This document shows positions 35,128 through 46,890 of a stretch of DNA of 64,000 bases, in pieces. Each line of letters starts with the position of its first letter. Position 1 is the first letter of the stretch. The notes beneath the pieces were generated by a model that saw only the letters and a list, made by a program, of their open reading frames with translations, was not told where the DNA came from and made no database searches. The position numbers were made by a program, and so were the translations under genes. Where the stretch lies: the NCBI RefSeq assembly GCF_030247195.1, contig NC_080672.1, positions 190,617,810 through 190,681,809 on the forward strand. The letters run 5' to 3'. This DNA is from Topomyia yanbarensis. Lineage: Eukaryota; Arthropoda; Insecta; Diptera; Culicidae.

Positions 35128-35349
35128 CAGGAATCAGGAATCAGAATATATTGGCTCAAATGGCACTTCCCCGGACATAGTCGGGGATTTGTGCCTTGCC
35201 GTGTGTTTTCATCATTTCCTGAGCGGAAGGACAGGACAAGGAGGTGTGGGGAAGTAGAATTGGAAGGGTGGGAAAAATAACAGCACAAAACAAAAATAAA
35301 CAACAGGTAAGTTAAACTCACAAGTAGTTCAACTTGCCTGCGAATAAGC

Positions 35350-38300
35350 CTAAAGCTCTTTACCACATTGGATAAGAAACTTTAGTATGTCTCTGAGTTT
35401 CAGTCGACCAAACATGGTTTCGTCTATATAAGGACGGCTGAAGACTCGAAATCGCAATTGCGCTACCGCTGGACAGTTGCATATCAGATGATATGAGGTT
35501 CCGTAGTCGGATTCACAAAGATCACATGAAAAAGACTCAGCGCGCTGAATAGTTGCCATGTGATAATTGAGTTTGCAGTGGCCGGTTAAAGCCCTGGTCA
35601 GCATGCCGCAGTGGAGCTTCGAAAAATGTAAGAGATTTTTCGAAACCACTGGGCATGGTTGTTCTAGAAACGCCTTTGTTTGCCGACACGTTTGTAGATT
35701 TCTCCAATAATTTCGGTGCTCGGACGAAGCCCAGGACCGTATTTTTTCCCTTATCCAACTTGTCGAAATTGGCAGCGCGGGCTCAGGACCAACGAAGTCA
35801 ATCGCTGAACCTGCCCTGGCCAATTCGTCAGTCCATTCATTTCCAGTAATACCGCAATGTCCGGGCACCCAGACAAGGTAGATAGTGTTGACAATGCTTA
35901 GTTCTTCGATTTGGGTTCGGCACGCGATCACTAGCTTGGACCGGGATTTGTCTGAGCTAAGGGCCTTGATTGCAGCCTGACTATCGGAGCAGAAGTTTAT
36001 AACTCTGCCGGACAAACTCAGTTGAAGGGCCGATTGCACCCCGCACATAATCGCAAAGATTTCTGCTTGGAATACAGTACAGTATCTACCTAGTGAGTGA
36101 GATTGTTCCAATCTCATTTCACGACAGTAGACACCAGCACCGGCACGTCCCTCCATCAGAGAACCGTCAGTGTAACAACCCACTTGCGTTTGTTGTTGTC
36201 TTTCCATAAAGCCAGACAACCACTCCTCTCGAGAGGGAATCTTCACATGGAATGTCCTGTAAGGAAAACTACAAGTGAGTGTAATATCGCTGGGAGCAAG
36301 AATATCTTCACTCCATGTAACCATTTGTGACCACAATCGTGTATGACTGGTAGCAAGATCAACATGATTACTGTTCCAAAGCCCAGTAACCTGCAGTCTG
36401 TATGCACATGATAGTGCTTCTTGTTTTAAGTGTATGTGTAATGGTTTGATATTTAGAAGTGCCTCAAGAGCAGCAGTCGGAGTCGTGGTGAAAGCATCAG
36501 TCAACGCCATGAGCGCCATTCTTTGCAGATGGTTTAGCTTTGACTGGACTGTCACCACCTCTCCCCTCTGCCACCACACAAGGCATCCGTATGACAGTAT
36601 TGAACGTACAATTGTCGTGTAAATCCAATAGATGTATTTAGGTTTGAGACCCCAGGTCTTTCCAAAAGTTCGTCTGCACTGCCCGAAGGCCATGCACGCT
36701 TTCTTGACTCTGAACTCAATGTGAGCAGACCAATTCAGTTTGGAATCCAATATGACTCCAACGTATTTGACTTGATCTGCACACAGTAGCTCAGAATCAA
36801 AGAACTGCAAGGGACGAACCCCGGTTGTTATTCGCTTCTTCGTGAAAAGAACCATTGAAGTTTTGCTTGGGTTAACTGATAGTTTAACTTGTCGACACCA
36901 CTGTTCGACAGCTCTTAATGCCTGTTGCATTAAGTCAAAGATTGTTCCGATGCAAAATCCAGTAATTAGTATTTGGTAATCGTCAGCAAACCCGTAGGTT
37001 GGAAATCCAAGCTCATTGAGTTTCTTCCAAGCCGTCAGCTACTAAGTTCCATAACAAAGGTGACAGAACGCCGCCCTGAGGACAACCGCAAATACTCAAC
37101 TTCCGTATCTCAGCCTGTCGCAGTGACGAGCAAAGTATGCGGTTACTAAGCATTGCGTTTATCCAACCTGAGATACATGCAGGTATCCCATGACCGCGCG
37201 TCGCTTCCAGAATAGACTGGAAGGACACATTGTCAATAGCACCCTCAATATCTAGGAATACACCCAAGCTAGATTGCTTAAGCGAGAAGGCTTTCTCAAT
37301 GTTGTAAACAACATCGTGAAGCAGAGTTATCGTGGATTTCCCACACTGATATGCATGTTGCATTTTGTGCAGTGGATATTCAACTAAACTAACGTTCCTG
37401 ATGTGATGATCGATTATCCGTTCCAAAGCTTTCAGAAGAAAAGAACTTAAGCTGATAGGCCCAAAACTCTTGGCTACTTCATAACTTGAGCGCCCCCCTT
37501 TGGGAATAAATCTAACAGTTATTTCTCGCCATGCTTATACCCGGTAGCAAGACTGGAAAGCAAAATCTTTTTCAAGACATGTTTAAGAATATCAAATCCC
37601 TTTTGCAGTAGCACGGGAAGTATTCCATCTTTTCCGGGTGATTTGTATGGAGCAAAGCTGTCAACTGCCCACTTGACCGATTCAGTGGAAACCAATGTGC
37701 GTGCTAACGCCCACGAGTCCGAATCACCAGAATGAGATCTGTGAAAATTGTTCAACTCCGGATCGATACAACCTGGAAAGTGTGTGTCGAAGAGACAATT
37801 AAGAACATCTTTTTCGTCCGTCACATAAACACCATCTCTGGTTTTCAAGGAGTTCATCTGAAAATCATTCGATTTGGAGAGAATTTTATTTAATCTGCTA
37901 GCCTCGTTCAGACTAGAGACATTAGTGCATAGGCTTTGCCAGCCAGCCCGTTCTGCAGATCTAAGACATTTCTTATATGCACTACGAGCTGACCTGAAAG
38001 CCCTGGAGTCATCACGCTGACGCCGGTTCCAAGCTCTTCTCATAGCTTTCTTCATTCTTTCAAGCTCAGCCCTCCACCAAGGGGTTCCCCTAGTCGATTT
38101 AACAGTACGAAGTGGACAAGCTTCTTCGTAGGATGCTAATATGAATGAGTTTGTCGTATCCACGACGTCATCTAAGTCGTCTAATTGACTAATTGTTGGA
38201 AAATATCCATGAAATTTAGTCGCCAAGTTTTCCAAAAAGAGGTCCCAGTTTGTAGATTTAGGATTACGATATGTCACCACATTGAAGGTGACATCAAAAT

Positions 38301-38985
38301 GATCGAAAAATATATATTTATGATCGGATAGAGACGGTTCAGTTTCATTTGGAACCTGCCAATTTCCCAGTTCATGCAAAATTCTATCAGAGCAAAGTGT
38401 TATGTCTAACACCTCCTCCTTCCCAGACCTCGCAAAAGTTGGTCGGTTTCCCACATTCAGAATATGGAGATTTGTACTACTTATGTACTCCATCAGTTCA
38501 GAGCCTCTCAGATTGATGTCTGAGCTGCCCCAAATGATGTGATGAGCATTCGCATCACTGCCGATAATGAGCGGAAGCCCATTTCTGCTACAATATGATA
38601 CAACGCTTTTGAAATCATCAGAAGGAGATGATTCGTTATGCGGTAGGTATGCTGAACAATATATATATTTTTTGTCTACGTTTCCGACAGTCAATGTAAC
38701 TGTGACAACACACATATCGCGAGTTGTGAGCTCCGATATGAGACACGCGTCAATAGCCTTATTTGCAAGAATGCAAGCACGAGGCATTTCACGTGGGTTA
38801 GTCATGCCTGTCTTGTTGTAAGCAATGAAGGCAGTGTTAAGTAACTTTCCAAAATAGAAGTTTCCTTTATGGAAATACGGTTCTTGAACCAATGCTATGG
38901 AAGCTTTACATTCCTGCATGAGTTGAGATAAATTCATAGTTGCTGTACATTTATGTTGGAGATTGACTTGTGCTATTCTAACCAT
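35350..38985 (-). pseudogene. ORF2 polyprotein (endonuclease-RT-RNase H), two frameshifts
   Basis: It starts at 38985 with MVRIAQVNLQHK, an APE-type endonuclease beginning. The GSDANAHH and LSDH motifs follow. An RT fingers region begins around SPGKDG. One frameshift lies near 37525-37545, just before FIPKGG, and a second near 37030, just before the FADD box (36979-36990), leaving pieces 38985-37519, 37426-37013 and about 37035-35350. RT motif A keeps its Asp (FLDIEGA). RNase H keeps TDGS, QAEIF, SDSQA and the NEWTDELA aspartate. The C-terminal motif is Cys-x2-Cys-x8-His-x3-Cys. With only two single-base lesions and an intact active site, the insertion is fairly young. A live protein would nick the target and prime reverse transcription there. 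Confidence 0.9.
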
Positions 38986-40100
38986 TGTTGATTAGAGAAC
39001 TGTACATTTCATCTCCAACACAAATTGCACAACAACTAGAGGACACCAAGCGAGTTGGGATGTTAACGCATTTAGCGAGCCATATCAGGTTTAAATGGGA
39101 CATGATCATTTGATTTCCACGATTTGCGAAGAAAATAATGGTCCACTGTGTCAGAGATTCGCATAACACAGTAAGGGCAAAACCCAAAATTCTCCGTGCG
39201 CGACTGGCATATTTTAGACCCTCCAGTCATTAAGTCCTCGACACGGCACTACACCTTGACTTAGGGTCTCCTACTTTCAGTCGCCTCCTACGACATGGGA
39301 GCAGGACTCCAGTGGCTCAATTCTAGGCCGGATACCACACGGCCTCTGGGCAGGTTCATCTGTACACATCGAAATTTGATAATCGAAACTCAACAAAACT
39401 TCACCGAACTACCATCAGCCGAGAGTCTCAGCAAACCCCCAGCCAACAAAAATTCGGCAAAATTAAGTGGATCATCGGTGAAAAAATCGGTGTGTAGAGT
39501 GAACGTTCCGCTGCGTAATGCAGCATACTGGGGAGTTCGCCCGACTCTTCCCAGGCTCCGTTCGCCATTGAGAATGTTTTAAACCCCCTCAACAATTTTA
39601 CCCATAGCACGTGTCGCATCGCACTATGGAATTGGGGTTCCCTGTTTGGTAGATTTTTACCACTGAAACAGGTAGTCCGTAGTGTAATTCTTAGCCGGTT
39701 GAAACAATCACTACCGACACTACACGGCTTATCTAGGCTGTTCGGTGAAAGAAGCTGACATTGAAGAACAGCTTCCATATTTAGATGGGCGAACAGCCGC
39801 AGAAGGAAGGAAGGAAGGAAGGATCACGGGAGGAGAGGGATTTGGGCTAAGCGCTTATTTAAAGGCGGCGCTGGCTCGCCTTGTCAGGGCTGCTTTAGGG
39901 CATGTGGTATTTAGGCCTAGAACGTATAGGGCCCACTACCTCGTCCTACCACACCCGCAGTCAGCCCCCGCTGCTGGTTCGGGTCGCGAATCACAACTAG
40001 TTGCTATCGCGATTAAGCATTATCCACCACCTATGACCCGCCCGGTTGCTTGCAGCTCAGCTTCCCACGTAGTGTTCCTCCACCACCACGGGGCCCGGGT
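38986..40100 (-). other. 5' region of LOA-like copy 2
   Basis: A GC-richer leader of about 1.1 kb with no convincing gag. The longest minus-strand frame is 116 codons (39778-39428) without motifs. It contains GTCGCCTCCTACGACATGGG (39279-39298 on the plus strand) and a short GGAA tandem at about 39804-39822. The GGCCTCTGGGCAGG sequence near 39342 is shared in altered form with copy 1. Confidence 0.6.
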
Positions 40101-40117
40101 AAGTTGAGCTTAATGGT
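40101..40117 (+). repeat. 17-bp target-site duplication, right copy
   Basis: Identical to 35111-35127; marks the 5' end of LOA-like copy 2. Confidence 0.95.
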
Positions 40118-41617
40118 ATCTTCGGACAATTTGTTGGATGTAATATGGTCATTCTTTTGGTATTGTGTTTTCACATATTAATACCCCTATAAGCGAAATA
40201 TTAAAAAAAATGCCTTTGTGATTATATTGAGATGATGTCTTCTGCAAATTTATAGCTTTTCTGCCAACATCTTTACTGAAGACACCAAGTGTCTGTCTTG
40301 TATGCTTTAAAAGTTACAGCATGTTTTTATTGTTCAATATAGTTTTAATGCACCGTTCGAATTTTATTTCGGAAACGTAAAAGGATGAGATCAGAACATA
40401 TTTTGGAAGCTTAAATAATTGATGTTGAGCACATTTTCCATAAAAACCCACCTAACAGTGTGAAATTTTTCTTCTAATATTTCTTTAAGACCTAACTTAA
40501 ATGAAAATCTAGTGATTGGAGGCTATAGTTACATTTGTAGGACCATTGCCTCACAAGTTTTATTTGTCTTTGTATTGGTGACAATACATAAACCACTTTG
40601 ATTGTTAACCATTCTTCTCTCATTCGTTCGTTTGTTTGGGTAGTTTGTGTTAAAAAGTGTCCTAAATTAATAGATACAAGTAAGGGGGTGGCTGCTTTAG
40701 CAGACAAAAAAACATGTTTTCTTGATTTTTGGATAGGAAAAGTTCTAGTTATTTGAAAATGTATGTGTTTTTGTAATCACATTGGAAACGCTAACATAAA
40801 AATTTTCCTTGGAATTCTTCACAAAAAGGCGAAGTCAAAGACTATTTAGTTTCTGTAATACCTAATTGGCGGAAAAAGTGCAGTTCGTAATTCTTGTTGA
40901 AATTAATGAAACAATAAAGATTTTATTTTCCGTAACTTTTTTCTGCGGTTTTCTAAAAAAAATGTGTTTTCGGTATACATTTTTTATTTTAGCGTGCTAC
41001 AGAAATGGTTAAAACGGGTTTTCTGGTGATATTGTTTGTTGGAATCTTCAAAAGGCTATCTGAAAAATTGTTATTTTCTCTAACCAAGATTGCAAAATTT
41101 TAATAAGGGGTTACACCAGTGTAAGGCACGAAAAAATAGGCATGTTTCAGAAATTTCACTTGACGCATTGTAACGAGGAATCGAGTACCCGTAAATTACG
41201 ATTTATAATACAAGTTCTGATGTACAAATAATGAATTTGTCAACTATTTTCAACATCGGTTGGATATTATTTTCCAACAGGCGAGTTCTTTTGGTCCATG
41301 GCCGGAAATCTGTCTCCCGTAATCTTTGATCTAGAGCAAAAAACAAAAGATTTTTCGATTCCTTAGAACAATAGATATCGACGTACGTAGGGTTTTTTAG
41401 ACATTTATATTTTCCAACAAAATGCACCCTTTTTATTAGAAAATGTCATAAAAATCGATAAAAAAAAATTGTTCAAAAAACCCCTACGTGCGACACTGAC
41501 AAGCCATTTGGAACACACTGAATATTTCAGAACGTTAGAAAATCATTTATTCGAGTTGTATTTTTCACTACACTCAGTAATGGTGGCGATTTTCCTTAAA
41601 AAATCCGTTATTGATAA
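40118..41617. other. AT-rich spacer, no gene recognised
   Basis: Only short frames (74 codons or fewer) without motifs; I see no RNA gene or clear repeat. Confidence 0.5.
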
Positions 41618-41714
41618 CCCAAGTAACAATTGAAGTTCTATAGCACGCTACAAGTGCAATTTATGTTTTTTAAGGGGCTATAAAACTATCATAAAACTAA
41701 AATTGTTACCAGGG
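41618..41714. mobile_element. 97-bp miniature inverted-repeat module
   Basis: It starts CCCAAGTAACAATTG and ends AAATTGTTACCAGGG, an imperfect inverted repeat. It is the same module that lies inside both arms of the palindrome at 162-1011 (near 200-297 and 878-975). Here it stands alone, so it is probably a small mobile unit. Confidence 0.65.
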
Positions 41715-41982
41715 ATTAGTAATAATGATGCAAATCAAAATCCTTTGTTCAATCACTAGCTATTGTGAGTCCAACGGTATCCGAAATATGTTGCTCACTG
41801 CTAGGTCACGTTTAGAAAAAGTCCATATCGAAATAATCGCACTGAGGTAGCGTGTTATCAAAAGCTGCAATTTTAGTTCTAGTTCTCAGATCGGCATGAA
41901 CATTTGAATAAACGCAATTAATGATATGTACTTCAAATATACGCAATATTTTTTTTTTGATTTTTTGCCCAAGCACAATATA
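41715..41982. other. Spacer, nothing recognised
   Basis: Short AT-rich interval between two miniature elements. Confidence 0.5.
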
Positions 41983-43282
41983 TAGGGTAATTTCGGGAGA
42001 GATGCCGCGTCATGACCCTATATACGACATATAGAAAGTGCGGCCTTTCTATATCTCGTATATAGGGTCACTTTTATACGGTAATATGTTATTTGAATTT
42101 GTCTTTTGAAGAATTACAACACTGGAGATGTAAAATAATCCTTATCATTACCTTACAATTTTTTTTGATAATGATTATGTGCGTCCAGTTGCATCACGGA
42201 GTGTCCAAAGTTTTTCATTACCACATTAAAATTTCTTTTTTTTTTTTTTAATTTTTCGATTTTTTTTTTGGTAAATCGTGTATCGGTTGAGTAGCTGGGA
42301 CCTTTTAGAAGGCATTCTGATCATGAGCACGGTCATCCATAATTTCAGAGGAAAATGTCGTCGTGCGGCATCTCTTCCATACAATTGGGAGAGATGCCGC
42401 ATCAAAATTGCGGGTGAGATGCTGCACTCGATGGCGGAGGATACGTAGCTAAAATGTATTTTTTTCACCTCGAAATGTCATTAAATGATCATTTGCGTCA
42501 GGTATAGATTATTAATAAGGTATATCCATAAATTAACAAACCTAAAACAGCGGCATAAAGGAATATGAGTCCATTTATTTATATATTTGAACGGGCGATA
42601 TGTATCTAAGTATTAGTTACTTCGGTTTATTCTTTAAAGTTTCAGGCACTAATTTTAGTAAACGGAATTGATTTGTAGTGATGTCAATCTTGGCATAAAA
42701 ATGAAAATTTCGATGAATTGATGCTTTTTAAAATGAATCTTTCAAGAACAAACCAAAGTTATCTAAATACATTACAAGCAAAAACTGATTTTAAGGAACC
42801 CCTACCAATATATCGCTCGTACAAACATATAAATAAACAGTACCCTTAATTAAGTTACTCCAACTAAACCGTTACACAAAGTTGTAGAAATAAAATATTT
42901 TTAAAATGTTGAATAAAAAATGTTTCTAGAAATGGTATTACCCTCTTAAGAAAAATGAAGGTGCTGGCCGATTTATAGGTGTAATCAAACTTCATGAAAC
43001 TCAGCTGAAGACCCCTAATCACAAAAACATCAATGATAGCTAAAAATATTTTTGTTCACCATTTTTCAGTGTGTGACCATGGTACGGCATCTCTCCCGCA
43101 ATGACCTTTTTTTTAAAATGTTCATGGAAATTTGATAAATTTTTTTTCATGAAAAAAAAACCATTTCACAGTATTTTCGAAACTCGCAATTGATTAAAAT
43201 GATTTTATCAAATATTTAATGGTTAACTTCGATGCAGGATCGATTTTAAGAAATGTGCGGCATCTCTCCCCAAATTACCCTA
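41983..43282. mobile_element. 1,300-bp non-autonomous TIR element, TA target
   Basis: The ends are TAGGGTAATTTCGGGAGAGA (left) and the near-exact reverse complement ending AAATTACCCTA (right), about 28 bp. TA flanks both sides (41981-41982 and 43283-43284), consistent with a Tc1/mariner-type target. The end word GGGAGAGATGCCGC recurs inside near 42389-42402 and inverted near 43085-43098. There is no transposase frame. A hairpin lies close to the left end. Confidence 0.8.
42013..42070. repeat. 26-bp-arm hairpin with 6-nt loop
   Basis: TGACCCTATATACGACATAT at the left and ATATCTCGTATATAGGGTCA at the right are the outer parts of 26-bp arms with a single mismatch, around the loop TGCGGC (42039-42044). 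The length and pairing resemble a small-RNA precursor or a secondary palindromic insertion. Confidence 0.8.
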
Positions 43283-43284
43283 TA

Positions 43285-45084
43285 GTCCCTGAAAAGAGTT
43301 TTCCATTTATATTGAATTGAATGAAGAACATAAACATTTTATACATAAAGTAATAGTAATAAGTTGATTGTCCGCTTATTTTAATGGGCATTTTTTTTAC
43401 TTTACCTTTGATTTGATTTGATTTTCGAAATTTCTTGCAATGATATTGTCCCATGCTAATTTGATCAATGTAAATATCCGAAGAGGGAGTTCTAATATTT
43501 ATGTGAAATGTCTCATCACACTGTTAGGTGAATTAAAAGCGTTTTTGGGTTATAATCAAAATATTTTAGGAAGGAGCCCGAAAACTGAATGTGTACGCTC
43601 AACATTATTTTAATAGAATGACAGGTTTTTTAGATTTCCGTATTTTACCTGTTCCTTGCGAGTATATCATCTTTGGATTAGCCTTTCGAGATCTTTGAAG
43701 AAATGAAAATTTCAATTTACGAAGGTTGTCTTTCGACAACTCTATTTGCCCCCGGTTTATTTTGGTGTGTCTGGTGGTTGAAAGTGATGAAAGGCGAGAG
43801 AGAAGTCTGCCTGAGGGGGTAGCATGGAGTATCGGTTTAAGTGGATAATATGGAGATGATATTTGGGGGAACCTCTTGCAGTACAGCCCTAGCCACTCGC
43901 CTGTTAAAATCCAGCAAGCTTTTTGGCCTAGTTACCGCATAGTGCGATGTTAGCTTGTTGGTCATACATGCACACCTACCAAGCAACACGGTATGTTGAT
44001 AAACTGTTTTTACAACACCAATGTCAAACATTAATTTGTGAAAATATTCGTGCAGCAAGCGTTATTCAACTGTTATGCAATTAAAAAAGCGCAAGAGGTG
44101 GAGCTTATAGACAACATGTTCAATTGTTACGAATGTACCAAGAATCATACTAACAACAGAGATTGTTGCAATAACGCTAGCGAGTGCTTTGAAAACAACT
44201 GTGTGGAAATGAAATGAAACTTAATGTGTTTCATGAAATTGTTATACAAAGCATAAATATTATGTCCACATTGAAATATGACAATATTAATGTGTGTAAA
44301 AATGTATAACCAATAAAATGAATCGAGTAATTTTTGAAAATACTTTTATATTTTTAACGGCCTTTAGACATCGTTGATATAAACTCAATAAATTTTATAC
44401 TTATTTCGTGAATTATTTATCATACGCAAAGCACTGTGTTCAAATATGCTTTTTTCGAGAGGAATAAAAAATTGAAATATGTCCGGAATAAAGTTTTTTT
44501 GACAAGTTGAATACTAATGTCATCACCAGTTTTCGCGATGATGCTTGCAACAAAGTTATTTTAGCTGTGTAGTAGAGTCACACAGGCGTTGCAAAAAACA
44601 CCCGTAATATGTGTCAAATTATATTGTTTCAGAAAACATTAGCAATACAAATAAATAACTACGATGTAATGTGTAGCAGCTGTGTTTCACACATGCAACA
44701 GTCTCGTTTTTGCAATTATGTTGTGATTGTAATGCAATAAATAACTTTGGTTGTTTTTCTAGAACATGTTGCAAGTGCTACTTGGGATACACTCTCAAAT
44801 ACACGCACACACAGAAATTAGCCAAACTCGGCGAACTGAATATAGTGGTATATGAGACTCGTTCTGCTGGGCCTGGGTTAAGAAGTCGATTGTCATAGTG
44901 ATTGCATATCATTCGCATAAATTCGTACTTGTGATTAGGATAGGGACCCTATTGGTAACGTAGTGAAATTCCGGAAGATCGGTTCCCTTAAGTTTTTTTT
45001 TGAAATTATAATTATTGAAAAGAAATCGAATTTGTGAGTGGAATCCTATTTATGAACTAACCAATTCAGCGCTTGATTATCCGT
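43285..45084. other. AT-rich spacer, no gene recognised
   Basis: About 1.8 kb with only short frames and no clear repeat boundaries. Confidence 0.5.
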
Positions 45085-45098
45085 AAGGTCAATGGGCC
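45085..45098 (+). repeat. 14-bp target-site duplication of the R1-clade element, left
   Basis: AAGGTCAATGGGCC is identical to 52544-52557. Part of the leading AA may belong to the element tail. Confidence 0.9.
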
Positions 45099-45445
45099 AA
45101 CTCCGCTAGCGAATGACGGATCTCAATAGTAGCATGTTTGTAATAACCTACGTACTTGGAACTATTGAGAACCATAGCTACAGGTCCAAAGCCCTGGTAA
45201 AGGAGGATGGTTGTGATGATCTGGGCCGCGGTCACCACCCAAAGCAAAAAAAGGTCATAACCCCAAGTCCAAGGCGTGAAGCGACCCGTGCCGAGGGATG
45301 AGTGATCGAGGCGGTGAAAAAGATGCTCGATCGTTAACGGAGCCTGTGGGGTACCTGGGCAACCCCCACAGTAAGCGTCCCTTACCACGTTACTGCGGAG
45401 CTCTGGCGTGGCGGACCTTTCTTTCTCGCGCGACTCGTGGGATCA

Positions 45446-46890
45446 ATGAGCGACGTGAAAAATAAAAAAGACCAAAAAACGGAGGTGCCGAACCCCTTTG
45501 CTAAAGGTGGTTTGATGAGGTCTCCCCCCAGTGGGGAGAGTAGTGGACCGACGGGGGCTGCATTTGGCAGCACCAGTGGCCCCCCAGCAGTGGTAGAAAA
45601 TAGCCCTACCAACGCGCTGGACGGGCCACTAACCGCGATGCGTAAAGTGGTGGAGCAGCTCGATACTTTAATCCAGTTCACTAACGCGAAGCAAAATATC
45701 AGCAAGGAGCTGAAACAGAGCCTGCTGGTGCTCCGGAAGGTTGTTCTTGTCGCAAGACAGGAACAGCAGGCTTACGCCAAAAGGGTGGAATGTCGGGGGA
45801 AGTCCGACAGAGAAACCCAGACAGTGGCCTCCAAGAGGGAGGGAAGAGAGAAGGCCGACATAGGTACCCAGACAGGGGCCTTCCCCTTCCCCTTCTATAG
45901 AGCAGCCAAGTCGCTCGAAGCGGCGGCTGAGTTCCCCTTGAAGAGCAAGGGCAAGCGCAAGACTACGTCGAACGCGAAGCGCCCTAGAAAGTCACCAGGC
46001 GAGGGTGTAAAAACCAACACCATACGGCGTGTAACCGTCACGGCCAAACGCCGTTTGGTCGAGGTAAACCGGGGCGAAAATGACCCCGCCGGGCATAGAG
46101 AAGGTGCCAGCAACTCGGCGCAACCGGGGCAGTGGGGCGTAAACCCCTGGACGCTGGTCATCAAGAAGAAGCCGACACCGGATGCACCGCGGCCCGCGAA
46201 GAAGGCCAAGGACAGAGGCGAGGCCTTGTGATTAAAAACCGACAAGTACAAATATGCCGACGTCCTAAAGTCGATGAGGACGGCCGAAAGCCTCTCGGCC
46301 CTCGGGCAAGACGTGCGCAGCGTGAGAAGCACCAATACAGGAGAAATGCTTTTGGTGCTGAAGCGAGGCGCACAATCCAGTGCAGTGTATAAGACCTTGG
46401 CCCAAGAGGTCCTGGGTGAAGGCGCTCAGGTGAGGTCGTTAGGGGTAACTGGACGAGTTCACTACCGCAGACGATGTCGTCGCAGCCGTCAAGGAGCAAT
46501 GCAACGTAACAATCGAGTGGGCCTCTGTGCGCTTGAGAGGGGAACCCTCCGGCACCCAAGTAGCCTACCTCAGGCTACTGAAAGCAGATGCCAAAAAGGT
46601 TACCGTGATAGGTAAACTGAATATCGGCTGGTCAGTATGCCCAATTAGCATACCCCAGCCGACCTCAGTGGATAGGCCATAAATCGTACGAATGTAAGGG
46701 TACAGACAGGAGCAAACTATGTCATCGCTGCGGCGAGGAGGGGCATAAGGAGAGGGGCTGCACTAAGGCGCATAAATGCCTTATCTGCACCGCCAAGAAG
46801 CAAGCCCGTAATCATGCTTTGGCGGACCTTCGTGTCCCTTCGGTGAGGCAAACAAGAAGAAGCCGTGAACATCACACAACTAAATCTTAA
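45446..46890 (+). pseudogene. R1-clade ORF1 (gag-like, zinc knuckles), disrupted
   Basis: The likely start is ATG at 45446 (MSDVKNKKDQK). A basic, coiled region is followed by an in-frame TGA at 46229-46231, a frameshift near 46450 and another near 46680. The C-terminal part has CHRCGEEGHKERGC, a canonical Cys-x2-Cys-x4-His-x4-Cys knuckle, preceded by YECKGTDRSKL and followed by a second, CLIC-type knuckle. It ends at TAA 46888-46890, overlapping the ORF2 start. In live R1 elements this protein packages the element RNA. Confidence 0.85.

Larger units (their letters stand above)
35128..40100 (-). mobile_element. LOA-like non-LTR retrotransposon, copy 2 (4,973 bp)
   Basis: The exact 17-bp duplication at both ends fixes the limits. 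Read on the minus strand: 40100-38986 is the 5' region, then ORF2 with endonuclease, RT and RNase H (38985-35350), then a 3' untranslated region ending in ATTCCTG repeats instead of poly(A). No gag-like ORF1 with zinc knuckles was seen in the 1.1-kb 5' region, so the insertion is either a single-ORF form or one internally deleted before insertion. Related to the copy at 1496-4137 but a different subfamily. Confidence 0.9.

Noticed and set aside
42013..42070. tRNA or known structured RNA
   Set aside because: A single uninterrupted hairpin, no cloverleaf; kept only as a hairpin.
46132..46615. Overlapping plus and minus frames inside the R1-clade ORF1
   Set aside because: They are shadows of ORF1 in GC-rich DNA.
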